Shown here in pieces: positions 15,698-24,075 of a stretch of DNA of 64,000 nt. Source of the DNA: Streptomyces lienomycini. Its GTDB lineage: Bacteria > Actinomycetota > Actinomycetes > Streptomycetales > Streptomycetaceae. Below the pieces are notes generated by a model. That model saw only the letters and a list, made by a program, of their open reading frames with translations. It made no database searches and was not told the DNA's origin. The stretch lies in contig NZ_CP116257.1 of NCBI RefSeq assembly GCF_027947595.1, positions 5,702,001 through 5,766,000 of the forward strand. Direction: 5' to 3'. The position numbers and the translations under genes were made by a program. Every line of letters starts with the position of its first letter. The stretch's first letter is position 1.

Positions 15698-16969
15698 GTG
15701 ACCATCACCCAGCCCGACCTCAGCGTCTTCGAGACCGTCGAGTCCGAGGTGCGCAGCTACTGCCGCGGCTGGCCCACCGTCTTCGACCGTGCGGTCGGCA
15801 GCCGCATGTACGACGAGGACGGCCACGAGTACCTCGACTTCTTCGCCGGAGCGGGCTCGCTCAACTACGGGCACAACAACGCCGTCCTGAAACGGGCGCT
15901 GATCGACTACCTGGAGCGGGACGGCGTCACGCACGGGCTCGACATGTCGACCACCGCCAAGCGCCGCTTCCTGGAGACGTTCCAGAACACCGTCCTGCGG
16001 CCGCGCGACCTGCCCTACAAGGTCATGTTCCCGGGCCCGACGGGCACCAACGCCGTGGAGTCCGCGCTGAAGCTGGCGCGCAAGGTGAAGGGGCGCGAGT
16101 CGATCGTGTCGTTCACCAACGCCTTCCACGGCATGTCGCTGGGCTCGCTGGCGGTGACCGGCAACGCCTTCAAGCGGGCCGGCGCCGGCGTCCCGCTGGT
16201 GCACGGCACGCCCATGCCGTTCGACAACTACTTCGACGGCACCGTCGAGGACTTCATCTGGTTCGAGCGGCTGCTCGAGGACCAGGGTTCCGGTCTGAAC
16301 AAGCCGGCCGCCGTGATCGTCGAGACCGTGCAGGGCGAGGGCGGGATCAACGTCGCCCGCGCCGAGTGGCTGCGCGCCCTGGCCGAGCTGTGCGAGCGCC
16401 AGGACATGCTGCTCATCGTCGACGACATCCAGATGGGCTGCGGCCGGACCGGCGCCTTCTTCTCCTTCGAGGAGGCGGGCATCACGCCGGACATCGTCAC
16501 CGTCTCCAAGTCGATCAGCGGCTACGGCCTGCCGATGGCGCTGACCCTGTTCAAGCCGGAGCTGGACGTGTGGGAGCCGGGCGAGCACAACGGCACCTTC
16601 CGCGGCAACAACCCGGCCTTCGTCACGGCGACCGCCACGCTGGAGGCCTACTGGGCCGACGGGTCGGCGATGGAGAAGCAGACCCGCAAGCGCGGCGAGC
16701 AGGTCGAGCAGCACATGATCGCCATCACCGAGGAGAACCTCGCCGACGTCAAGGAGTACCGCGGCCGCGGCCTGGTCTGGGGCCTGGAGTTCCACGACAA
16801 GGGCCGCGCGGGCCGGGTCGCCAAGCGCGCCTTCGAGCTGGGGCTGCTCATCGAGACGTCCGGGCCGGAGAGCGAGGTCGTCAAGCTGCTGCCGGCGCTC
16901 ACCATCACGCCCGACGAGCTGGACGAGGGCATGAAGACCCTCGCCCGGGCCGTGCGCGAGACGGCCTGA
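15698..16969 (+). CDS. ectB: Diaminobutyrate-2-oxoglutarate transaminase
   Basis: The 423-residue class III aminotransferase makes L-2,4-diaminobutyrate from aspartate semialdehyde and glutamate, the first ectoine step. It has FFAGAGSLNYGHNN near residue 49, PTGTNAVESALKLAR, the aspartate pair in LLIVDDIQMGCGRTG (residues 238-252) and the PLP lysine in TVSKSISGYGLP (Lys271). GTG 15698 is chosen since GAGGAGCG stands 8 bases before it and the N terminus matches the family. Confidence 0.96.
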   Translation: MTITQPDLSVFETVESEVRSYCRGWPTVFDRAVGSRMYDEDGHEYLDFFAGAGSLNYGHNNAVLKRALIDYLERDGVTHGLDMSTTAKRRFLETFQNTVLRPRDLPYKVMFPGPTGTNAVESALKLARKVKGRESIVSFTNAFHGMSLGSLAVTGNAFKRAGAGVPLVHGTPMPFDNYFDGTVEDFIWFERLLEDQGSGLNKPAAVIVETVQGEGGINVARAEWLRALAELCERQDMLLIVDDIQMGCGRTGAFFSFEEAGITPDIVTVSKSISGYGLPMALTLFKPELDVWEPGEHNGTFRGNNPAFVTATATLEAYWADGSAMEKQTRKRGEQVEQHMIAITEENLADVKEYRGRGLVWGLEFHDKGRAGRVAKRAFELGLLIETSGPESEVVKLLPALTITPDELDEGMKTLARAVRETA

Positions 16970-16991
16970 CCCGCACGGCACCACCCATACT

Positions 16992-17028
16992 CCCGGCGCC
17001 TTCGGCCCGCGCGGCCGAGGGCGCCGGG
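16992..17028 (+). terminator. Strong hairpin between ectB and ectC
   Basis: Arms 16992-17007 and 17013-17028 pair over 16 bases (CCCGGCGCC with GGCGCCGGG, then TTCGGCC with GGCCGAG, one G-T pair) around a 5-base loop. It sits in the 99-base gap between ectB and ectC. It may act as a partial terminator, an mRNA stabiliser or a processing site that sets ectC and ectD expression apart from ectA and ectB. Confidence 0.6.
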
Positions 17029-17068
17029 GACCCTTGCACACCCTTCACCTAGGAGGCATCGCAACACC

Positions 17069-17467
17069 GTGATCGTCCGTTCGTTCAAGGAGTTCGAAGG
17101 CACCGACCGGCACGTGAAGAGCGCGTCCGGCACATGGGAGAGCACGCGGATCGTCCTCGCCAAGGAGAAGGTCGGCTTCTCCGTCCACGAGACGATCCTG
17201 TACGCGGGTACGGAGACGTCGATGTGGTACGCGAACCACATCGAGGCCGTCGTCTGCACCAAGGGCGACGCCGAGTTGACCGACCGCGAGACGGGGAAGA
17301 CTTACCACATCACGCCGGGCACGATGTACCTCCTCAACGGCCATGAGCGGCACACGCTCAAGGTCAAGGAGGACTTCCACTGCATCTGTGTCTTCAACCC
17401 GCCCGTCACCGGACGGGAGGATCACGACGAGAACGGCGTCTACCCGCTGCTCACCGAGGAGGTGTGA
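17069..17467 (+). CDS. ectC: L-ectoine synthase
   Basis: This 132-residue cupin closes N-gamma-acetyl-diaminobutyrate to ectoine. The N terminus [16 protein letters not shown] and the segments [34 protein letters not shown] (metal-ligand histidines) and [19 protein letters not shown] are characteristic of EctC. GTG 17069 lies 12 bases after a strong AGGAGG at 17051. The gene is followed by ectD after six bases. Confidence 0.97.
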   Translation: MIVRSFKEFEGTDRHVKSASGTWESTRIVLAKEKVGFSVHETILYAGTETSMWYANHIEAVVCTKGDAELTDRETGKTYHITPGTMYLLNGHERHTLKVKEDFHCICVFNPPVTGREDHDENGVYPLLTEEV

Positions 17468-17473
17468 GTCACC

Positions 17474-18373
17474 GTGACCACCACGACCACGAACGTCACT
17501 GATCTCTATCCCACCCGCGGCGCCACCGAGGTGGCCACCCCTCGGCAGGACCCGGTCGTCTGGGGCTCCCCGGACACGCCCGGTCCCGTCTCGGCGGGTG
17601 ACCTGCAGTCCCTGGACCGCGACGGCTTCCTCGCCATCGACCAGCTCATCGGTCCGGACGAGGTCGGCGTCTACCAGCGCGAGCTGGAGCGCCTGGTCGG
17701 CGACCCGGCCATCCGCGCGGACGAGCGCTCGATCGTCGAGCCGCAGTCCAAGGAGATCCGTTCGGTCTTCGAGGTGCACAAGATCAGCGAGGTGTTCGCG
17801 AAGCTTGTGCGCGACGAGCGCGTGGTCGGGCGGGCCCGGCAGATCCTCGGCTCGGACGTCTACGTCCACCAGTCGCGGATCAACGTCAAGCCGGGATTCG
17901 GTGCCAGCGGCTTCTACTGGCACTCGGACTTCGAGACCTGGCACGCCGAGGACGGCCTGCCGAACATGCGGACGATCTCGGTCTCGATCGCGCTCACCGA
18001 GAACTACGACACCAATGGCGGTCTGATGATCATGCCGGGGTCGCACAAGACGTTCCTCGGGTGCGCGGGGGCCACGCCGAAGGACAACTACAAGAAGTCC
18101 CTGCAGATGCAGGACGCGGGGACACCGTCCGACGAGGGCCTGACGAAGCTGGCCTCGGAGTACGGCATCAAGCTGTTCACCGGCAAGGCCGGCTCGGCGA
18201 CGTGGTTCGACTGCAACTGCATGCACGGGTCGGGCGACAACATCACGCCGTTCCCGCGCAGCAACGTGTTCATCGTGTTCAACAGCGTGGAGAACACGGC
18301 CGTGGAGCCGTTCGCGGCACCGATCCGGCGGCCGGACTTCGTCGGCGCGCGGGACTTCACGCCGGTGCGGTGA
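17474..18373 (+). CDS. ectD: Ectoine 5-hydroxylase
   Basis: The 299-residue enzyme is an iron(II)/2-oxoglutarate dioxygenase that converts ectoine to 5-hydroxyectoine. The iron triad is visible as His150 and Asp152 in YWHSDFETWH and the distal His251 in CMHGSGDN. The EctD signature around QSRINVKPGFGASGFYWHSD is intact. GTG 17474 is six bases after the ectC stop, with GAGGTG upstream, so it is co-translated. The window therefore encodes both ectoine and hydroxyectoine; no dedicated aspartokinase gene is attached. Confidence 0.96.
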   Translation: MTTTTTNVTDLYPTRGATEVATPRQDPVVWGSPDTPGPVSAGDLQSLDRDGFLAIDQLIGPDEVGVYQRELERLVGDPAIRADERSIVEPQSKEIRSVFEVHKISEVFAKLVRDERVVGRARQILGSDVYVHQSRINVKPGFGASGFYWHSDFETWHAEDGLPNMRTISVSIALTENYDTNGGLMIMPGSHKTFLGCAGATPKDNYKKSLQMQDAGTPSDEGLTKLASEYGIKLFTGKAGSATWFDCNCMHGSGDNITPFPRSNVFIVFNSVENTAVEPFAAPIRRPDFVGARDFTPVR

Positions 18374-18387
18374 TCCGCATCTGATCT

Positions 18388-18429
18388 CGGGCAGGGGCCT
18401 TCTCGTGTGGGACGGGAGGCCCCTGCCCG
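18388..18429. terminator. Bidirectional terminator after ectD
   Basis: A perfect 13-bp stem is formed by CGGGCAGGGGCCT (18388-18400) and AGGCCCCTGCCCG (18417-18429) with a 16-base loop. It lies between the converging ends of ectD and the next minus-strand gene, the expected place for a shared terminator. Confidence 0.75.
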
Positions 18430-18451
18430 GTGCTGTCCCCGGATCCTTCTC

Positions 18452-19510
18452 TCAGCCCGCCAGCACGTCGAGCAGCCGGTCCACGTCGGCCGCGGTGTTG
18501 TACAGGTGGAAGGCGGCGCGCAGATTGCCCGCCCGGTCGGACACCTGGACGCCCGCCCCGGCCAGCTCGCCCTGCCGGTGGCCGAGCCCCGGCACGGACA
18601 CGATCGCGGAGCCCGGCGCGGGCACCGGCTCGTGGCCGAGCGAGCGCGCTCCCGCGCGGAACCGGTCGGCGAGCGCGGTGTCGTGGGCGTGCACCGCGTC
18701 CACGCCCAGTTCCTCGATCAGCGCCAGGGAGTGCCGGGCGCCCGTGTACGAGAACAGGGCGGGGCTCTCGTCGAACCGCCGGGCGGAGCGCGCGAGTTCC
18801 CCGACGGGGCCGTAGCAGCTGTCCCAGGGGTGCTCACCGGTCGCCCACCCTGCGAACAGGGGCGTCAGCCCGGCCGCCGCTCCCAGGTCCTGCGGGACGA
18901 CGAGGAAGGCGACGCCGCGCGGGCAGAGCACCCACTTGTAGCCGACGGCGGTCACGTAGTCGAAGTCGTCCGCGGCCGTCGGCAGCCAGCCGTTCGCCTG
19001 GGAGACGTCGATCAGCGTCCGCGCCCCGTGCGCCCGGGCGGCGTCCCGCAGTGCGGCGAGGTCGGCGACCCGCCCGTCGGCGGACTGCACGGAGCTGACC
19101 GCCACGAGCGCGGTGTCGGGGCCCACCGACTCGGCGAGCAGTTCCAGCGGCACGCTGCGCACCTTCAGATCGCCCCGCGTGTACAGCGGGTTCACCAGGG
19201 AGCTGAAGTCGCCCTCCGCGGTGAGGACTTCGGCGCCCGGAGGCAGCGACGCGGCGACGAGCCCGCTGAACGTGGCGACGGACGCGCCGGTCGCGACCCG
19301 GGTGGCGGGCACTCCCACGAGACGGGCGTACGCGGCCCGGGCCGCCTCGACGTCGGCGAACATGTCGAGCGGCTGCCCGTCCGCCGCAAAGGCCGCCGCG
19401 TCACGCATCGCGACGAGGGTCCGGGCGGGGAGCAGTCCGGTGCTGGCGGTGTTCAGGTACGTGGTCTTCGGGGCGAACTCGGTACGGACGAGGTTCTCGA
19501 AGCTTCCCAT
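18452..19510 (-). CDS. Class V aminotransferase-fold protein (cysteine desulfurase/isopenicillin epimerase-like)
   Basis: The 352-residue protein begins MGSFENLVRTEFAPKTTYLNTAST, typical of the fold, continues with the aspartate in TLIDVSQANGWLP and the PLP-lysine region TAVGYKWVLCPRGVAFL. This branch covers isopenicillin N epimerase and cysteine desulfurase relatives, and its substrate cannot be read from sequence. ATG 19510 is preferred over an upstream in-frame ATG because the family begins there. It converges on ectD and is probably monocistronic. Confidence 0.8.
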   Translation of the reverse strand: MGSFENLVRTEFAPKTTYLNTASTGLLPARTLVAMRDAAAFAADGQPLDMFADVEAARAAYARLVGVPATRVATGASVATFSGLVAASLPPGAEVLTAEGDFSSLVNPLYTRGDLKVRSVPLELLAESVGPDTALVAVSSVQSADGRVADLAALRDAARAHGARTLIDVSQANGWLPTAADDFDYVTAVGYKWVLCPRGVAFLVVPQDLGAAAGLTPLFAGWATGEHPWDSCYGPVGELARSARRFDESPALFSYTGARHSLALIEELGVDAVHAHDTALADRFRAGARSLGHEPVPAPGSAIVSVPGLGHRQGELAGAGVQVSDRAGNLRAAFHLYNTAADVDRLLDVLAG

Positions 19511-19617
19511 GGCACCACTGTGCGGCCCCCGGACCTCCCCGTCCATCGCGTGTTTCTACCCGGTTTCTCCAAGCAACGCTTATGTACGGCCGCTCACCTG
19601 GGGTTTCGCGTGACGCT

Positions 19618-20331
19618 TCACTTCTGTGGCACCGCGCACCCGTCCGGGCCGCAGGCCTCCGCGCCGCCGTCGTCGATCAGCTTGAGCGGTGTGCGCTCGC
19701 CCCACGCCTGGGTCAGCGCCTGGGAGAAGACCTCGGCGGGCTGGGCGCCCGAGACGCCGTAGGCCCGGTCGAGCACGAAGAACGGCACTCCGGTGGCCCC
19801 GAGCTGGGCGGCCTCGCGCTCGTCGGCGCGCACCTCGTCGGCGTAGGCGCCGGGGTCGGCGAGCACCGCGCGGACCTCCTCGGCGTCGAGTCCGGCGCCG
19901 ACGGCCAGTTCGAGGAGTCGCCCGTCGTCGTTGAACACCGAGCGCTCCTCGGCGAAGTTGCCCCGGTAGAACGCGTCGAGCAGGGCCTCGTGCCGCCCGC
20001 GCGCCTTGGCGAGGTGCAGCAGGCGGTGCATGTCGAAGGTGCTGCCGTGGTCGCGGTCCCGGGTGCGGTAGTCGAGGCCCTCGGCGGCGGCCTGGGCGCC
20101 GAGGTTGTCCTCGCCGGCCCGCGCCTGCGCCTCGCTCATGCCGTACTTGGCGGTGAGCATCGTCAGCACCGGCTGCACGTCGTCCTTGGCCCGCCCGGGG
20201 TCGAGTTCGAACGACCGGTGGACCACCTCGACCCCGTCACGGTGCGGGAAGGCCGCGAGCGCCTTCTCGAAGCGGGCCTTGCCCACGTAGCACCACGGGC
20301 AGGCGATGTCGCTCCAGATCTCGACGCGCAT
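19618..20331 (-). CDS. DsbA-family oxidoreductase (FrnE-like)
   Basis: The 237-residue protein has a thioredoxin fold with active site CPWC at residues 11-14 (IWSDIACPWCYVGK) and no signal peptide, so it acts in the cytoplasm. FrnE-like members catalyse disulfide exchange or polyketide-type reactions and are often redox-stress genes. The C-terminal segment GATGVPFFVLDRAYGVSGAQP carries the cis-proline loop expected for the fold. The protein ends with two cysteines. No operon partner is visible. Confidence 0.87.
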   Translation of the reverse strand: MRVEIWSDIACPWCYVGKARFEKALAAFPHRDGVEVVHRSFELDPGRAKDDVQPVLTMLTAKYGMSEAQARAGEDNLGAQAAAEGLDYRTRDRDHGSTFDMHRLLHLAKARGRHEALLDAFYRGNFAEERSVFNDDGRLLELAVGAGLDAEEVRAVLADPGAYADEVRADEREAAQLGATGVPFFVLDRAYGVSGAQPAEVFSQALTQAWGERTPLKLIDDGGAEACGPDGCAVPQK

Positions 20332-20423
20332 GTCTCGGCTCTTCTCCAGCTCGTACGGTGGCGGAGACCCTCTCCGCCCCCTACGTGAACCTTCAACCAG
20401 CCGCGCTCATTCCCGCCCCGCCC

Positions 20424-21032
20424 TCAGCTGCCGTCCCGCAGATCCGCGGGCCAGCCCGGCCGGAACTCCAGGTGGTCGTACGTCACCGTGCAGCCCTCCC
20501 CCGTCGGCGCCTGGGCCAGGAAGCCGACCAGGGCCGCTCCGGTCTCCGCCTCGTCGCCCAGTGTGAAGAGCCGTACGAAGGTCCAGCGCTCCCCGTCGAG
20601 GGAGGCGTGGAAGGCGAAGGCCCGCCCGCTCCGGCTGACCCGGAACCAGACGGAGTCCCCCTCGACGGTGAAGGAGTTGCAGTCGTCGGAGTGCCCCCGG
20701 GTGACCACCGTGCAGACGGTGGGCGCGTCCGGGGAGTACTCCAGGCACAGCTTGGCCCAGGCCCGCTCCCCCACGTGCACGTAGAGCACCCCGGCGTCGA
20801 AGGCACCGCGGAACCCGACGGACACCCGGGCGATCAGCTGGAAGTCGCCGTCCGGCGCCCCCAGCAGCCGCGGCGCGTCGGACACGGACTCCAGTGCCTC
20901 CCCCGTGGGCGGCACGAACCGGTCCTGCCGGGGCCCGGCGACTCCGGTGAGCACACCGTCGGCGTAGGACCAACGGCCGTCGGGCCCGTAGGGGCGGAGA
21001 GGGAACGGCAGTTCGGGAAGTTCAAGAGTCAT
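20424..21032 (-). CDS. DUF1349-type concanavalin-like protein
   Basis: The 202-residue cytoplasmic protein has the DUF1349 pattern: a beta-sandwich with FDAGVLYVHVGERAWAKLCLE in the middle and VWFRVSRSGRAFAFHASLDG later, which is the lectin/glucanase-like fold. Members are uncharacterised and related to regulation-of-enolase protein 1. I chose ATG 21032 (MTLELP); the frame is open to 21152 but crosses a dispersed repeat. Function is unknown. Confidence 0.75.
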   Translation of the reverse strand: MTLELPELPFPLRPYGPDGRWSYADGVLTGVAGPRQDRFVPPTGEALESVSDAPRLLGAPDGDFQLIARVSVGFRGAFDAGVLYVHVGERAWAKLCLEYSPDAPTVCTVVTRGHSDDCNSFTVEGDSVWFRVSRSGRAFAFHASLDGERWTFVRLFTLGDEAETGAALVGFLAQAPTGEGCTVTYDHLEFRPGWPADLRDGS

Positions 21033-21063
21033 GCACTGATCATCGCAGGGCCGGGGCACGTAC

Positions 21064-21142
21064 CTGAGGGGCGCGGGGCTGTATCGGTTTGCGGCTCCGC
21101 CTCGTGGGCGCGACAAGCCACGACGGCGCGTGACCCGCCGAA
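21064..21142. repeat. Second dispersed repeat family, copy 1
   Basis: The stretch GAGGGGCGCGGGGCTGTA, TGCGGCTCCGC, CGTGGGCGCGA and CAAGCCACGACGG matches, in the same order and spacing, the sequence at 32107-32176. It lies in the upstream region of the DUF1349 gene. Both copies sit between genes. Confidence 0.65.
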
Positions 21143-21175
21143 CGACCCGCACCCCTACGACGCGTCCGCGGAGCG

Positions 21176-22720
21176 CTACCGCTCAAGCACCCCGTTGAAC
21201 CGCCGCGGCAGCCCCAGCGGATTGTCGTCCCGAAGCTCCGCAGGAAGCAGCGCCTCAGGCGTCCCCTGATAAGCGACAGGCCGCAGCCACCGCTCGACAG
21301 CCGTCCCTCCCACCGACGTGGACGTCGAAGTGGTGGCCGGGTAGGGCCCCCCGTGCTGCTGGGCCGCGGCCACCGCAACCCCGGTCGGCCAGCCGTTGAC
21401 CAGCACCCGCCCCGCCAACGGCACAAGCTCCGCGAGGATGGACGCCCCGCGTCCCTGACCCGCCGCCTCCTCGGCGGAGAGCTGCACGGTAGCCGTCAGA
21501 TTTCCCGGCAGCCGCGACAGCACCCCCCGCACCTCCCCCTCGTCCTGGTAGCGGGCCACCACGGTGACCGGCCCGAAGCACTCCTCCAGGAGCAGGTCGT
21601 GTTCGCCCTCCTCCGCCAGCCGCCCGGCCGGCACGGTGAGGAACCCGGCGCTGACGGTGTGCTCGCCGCCCGCGCCCGGGGTCACCGGGGAGTCCACGTC
21701 GGGCAGCGCGGCGCGCTCGGCGACGCCCGCGACGAAGTTGTCCCGCATGCGGTGGTCGAGGAGCACACCGGCGCCGGTGGCGCTGACCGCGTCGGTGAGG
21801 GACTTGACCAGGCCGTCACCGACGTCACCGGCCGGCACGAGGACCAGGCCGGGCTTCACGCAGAACTGGCCGACGCCCAGCGTCATCGAACCGGCCAGCC
21901 CCGCGCCGATCGCCTCCGCCCGTTCGGTGACCGCCGCCTCCGTGACGACGACGGGGTTCAGCGAGCCCAGCTCGCCGTGGAAGGGGATCGGCACCGGACG
22001 CGCCGCCGCCGCGTCGAACAGCGCGCGCCCGCCGCGGACGGAGCCGGTGAAGCCGGCCGCGGCCACCAGCGGGTGCTTGATCAGTTCGACGCCCGCCTCG
22101 AAGCCGTGCACCAGACCGAGGACGCCGTCCGGGATGTCGTGGCGGGCCGCGGCCCGGCGCAGCACCTTGGCGACCAGCTCGGACAGGGCCGGGTGGTCGG
22201 GGTGGGCCTTGACGACGACCGGGCAGCCGGCCGCCAGCGCGCTGGCGGTGTCGCCGCCGGGGACGGAGAAGGCGAAGGGGAAGTTGGAGGCGGAGTAGAC
22301 GGCGACGACGCCGAGCGGCACCTTGTAGCGGCGCAGGTCGGGGATGGGCGGGGTGGCGGTGTCGTCGGGGTGGTTGACGACCACGCCGAGGAACTCGCCC
22401 TCGTCGACGATGTCGGCGAAGGCCCGCAACTGGTAGCAGGTGCGGGCGAGTTCGCCGGTGAGCCGGACCGGGCCCAGCGCGGTCTCCGCGTCGGCGGCCT
22501 CGACCAGGGTGCCCTCCGCCGCCTTCAGCTCGTCGGCGGCGCTGCGCAGGAAGGCCGCGCGGACGGCGCGGTCGGCGAGGGCGTCCCGGGCGGCGTGCGC
22601 GGCGCGGACGGCGGCGTCCACCTCCTGGGCCGTGGCTTCCACGGCGACCTGCTCACGCTGCTTCCCGGTACGGGGGTCGACACTCCAGACTGGTGCTGCT
22701 GCCACCGCGGGTCCCTCCAC
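21176..22720 (-). CDS. 2,5-dioxovalerate (alpha-ketoglutarate semialdehyde) dehydrogenase
   Basis: This 514-residue NAD(P)-dependent aldehyde dehydrogenase oxidises alpha-ketoglutarate semialdehyde to 2-oxoglutarate, the last step of oxidative uronate, aldarate and pentose pathways. Family features are YSASNFPFAFSVPGGDTASA near residue 142, the general base in FHGELGS (Glu250), the nucleophile in LGVGQFCVKPG (Cys287), and the C-terminal HGGPYPATTS. This version of the GQFC region is typical of KGSADH. GTG 22720 is the start. It is divergently transcribed from an IclR regulator with an operator-like repeat between them. Genes that make its substrate lie at 40840 and 45900. Confidence 0.88.
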   Translation of the reverse strand: MEGPAVAAAPVWSVDPRTGKQREQVAVEATAQEVDAAVRAAHAARDALADRAVRAAFLRSAADELKAAEGTLVEAADAETALGPVRLTGELARTCYQLRAFADIVDEGEFLGVVVNHPDDTATPPIPDLRRYKVPLGVVAVYSASNFPFAFSVPGGDTASALAAGCPVVVKAHPDHPALSELVAKVLRRAAARHDIPDGVLGLVHGFEAGVELIKHPLVAAAGFTGSVRGGRALFDAAAARPVPIPFHGELGSLNPVVVTEAAVTERAEAIGAGLAGSMTLGVGQFCVKPGLVLVPAGDVGDGLVKSLTDAVSATGAGVLLDHRMRDNFVAGVAERAALPDVDSPVTPGAGGEHTVSAGFLTVPAGRLAEEGEHDLLLEECFGPVTVVARYQDEGEVRGVLSRLPGNLTATVQLSAEEAAGQGRGASILAELVPLAGRVLVNGWPTGVAVAAAQQHGGPYPATTSTSTSVGGTAVERWLRPVAYQGTPEALLPAELRDDNPLGLPRRFNGVLER

Positions 22721-22737
22721 GTGCTGTCCACAGAACT

Positions 22738-22755
22738 CGTTCGATATACTGAACG
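22738..22755. promoter_or_regulatory. Operator-like inverted repeat between the dehydrogenase and IclR genes
   Basis: CGTTC and GAACG flank an AT-rich 8-base centre (GATATACT) in the 107-base divergent intergenic region. IclR-family operators are commonly short inverted repeats of this size. A second similar half-site, TGTTCGAG, follows at about 22778. I infer autoregulation and control of the dehydrogenase gene by the adjacent IclR protein. Confidence 0.6.
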
Positions 22756-22827
22756 CTGTCTCTACTGATGAATATGCTGTTCGAGACTATATCTTCAGCT
22801 TCCCGTCGAACGAAGGGGTCAAGGGCG

Positions 22828-23601
22828 ATGTCGGCTGTCGAGACGGGGGGCGGAGCGCAGGTCAAGTCCGCGGTGCGGACGGTTGAGCTGCTCGAGTACT
22901 TCGCCGGACGCCCCGGTATGCACTCACTCGCGTCGGTCCAGGAGGCCGTCGGCTACCCGAAGTCCAGCCTGTACATGCTGCTGCGCACCCTGGTGGAGCT
23001 GGGCTGGGTGGAGACGGACGCGACGGGCACGCGGTACGGCATCGGCGTACGGGCCCTGCTGGTCGGCACCTCGTACATCGACGGCGACGAGGTGGTCGCG
23101 GCGGCCCGGCCGACGCTGGACCGGCTCTCCGACGACACGACGGAGACCATCCACCTCGCGCGGCTGGACGGCACGAACGTGGTCTACCTGGCCACCCGGC
23201 AGTCGCAGCACTACCTGCGGCCGTTCACCCGGGTGGGCCGCCGGCTGCCCGCGCACTCGACCTCGCTGGGCAAGGCGCTGCTGAGCACGTACAGCGACGA
23301 GCAGGTGCGCAAGCTGCTCCCGGAGACGCTGCCCGCGCTCACCGAACACACCCTCACCGACCGGGAGAAGCTCATCGAGGAGCTGCACCAGGTGCGGGAG
23401 CAGGGCTTCGCCGTGGACCGCGAGGAGAACACGCTGGGGCTGCGCTGCTTCGGTGTGGCGGTCCCGTACCGCACCCCCGCGCGGGACGCGATCAGCTGCT
23501 CGGTGCCGGTGGCGCGGCTGACGCCCGCGCACGAACAGATGGTGAAGGACGCGCTGTTCGACGCGCGGGACCGGCTGACACTGGCCACGCGTAGGCTCTG
23601 A
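22828..23601 (+). CDS. IclR-family transcriptional regulator
   Basis: The 257-residue protein has an N-terminal winged helix-turn-helix (VKSAVRTVELLEYFAGRPG, then YPKSSLYMLLRTLVELGWVE, residues 11-70) and a C-terminal effector domain with the hallmark GKALLSTYSDEQV and LGLRCFGVAVPYR segments. It is divergent from the alpha-ketoglutarate semialdehyde dehydrogenase gene and is its likely repressor, with a sugar-acid intermediate as inducer by inference. I chose ATG 22828 with AAGGGCG just upstream; an in-frame ATG at 22768 lies in the operator region. Confidence 0.9.
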   Translation: MSAVETGGGAQVKSAVRTVELLEYFAGRPGMHSLASVQEAVGYPKSSLYMLLRTLVELGWVETDATGTRYGIGVRALLVGTSYIDGDEVVAAARPTLDRLSDDTTETIHLARLDGTNVVYLATRQSQHYLRPFTRVGRRLPAHSTSLGKALLSTYSDEQVRKLLPETLPALTEHTLTDREKLIEELHQVREQGFAVDREENTLGLRCFGVAVPYRTPARDAISCSVPVARLTPAHEQMVKDALFDARDRLTLATRRL

Positions 23602-23604
23602 CCC

Positions 23605-24075
23605 ATGCATATCGCCCTGCGCGAGGTTCACGACAGCGATCTGCCCGTCTTCTTCCGGCAGATGAACGATCCGGAGGCCCTGCGCATGGCGGCCTTCACC
23701 CCGAAGGACCCGGCCGACTGGGACGCGTTCGCGACGCACTGGGGGAAGATCCGCGCCTCCCGCGACGTCGTGCGGACCATCCTCGGCGACGGTGACGTGG
23801 TCGGCAGCACGGCGGTGTACGGGGAGCCGGGTGAGCGCGAGGTGACGTACTGGGTCGACCGCGCGTACTGGGGGCGGGGCGTGGCGACGTCCGCGCTGCG
23901 GGCCCTGCTCGCCGAGGTGCGGGACCGCCCGCTGTACGCACGCGCGGCGGCCGACAACACGGGGTCGCGGCGCGTGCTGGAGAAGTGCGGCTTCGAGACC
24001 AGCGCGCGGGCGCGCGGGTTCGCGACGGCCCGCGGCGAGGAGATCGACGAGGTCGTCCTGCACCTCGCGGAGTGA
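23605..24075 (+). CDS. GNAT-family N-acetyltransferase
   Basis: The 156-residue protein is a RimJ/RimL-type GNAT: it begins IALREVHDSDLPVFFRQMNDPEALRMA, has EVTYWVDRAYWGRGVATSALRAL with the acetyl-CoA loop, and YARAAADNTGSRRVLEKCGFE near the end. The acceptor is unknown. It follows the IclR gene after three bases and its stop overlaps the start of a decayed kinase gene, so it was part of a multi-gene transcript. Confidence 0.87.
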   Translation: MHIALREVHDSDLPVFFRQMNDPEALRMAAFTPKDPADWDAFATHWGKIRASRDVVRTILGDGDVVGSTAVYGEPGEREVTYWVDRAYWGRGVATSALRALLAEVRDRPLYARAAADNTGSRRVLEKCGFETSARARGFATARGEEIDEVVLHLAE

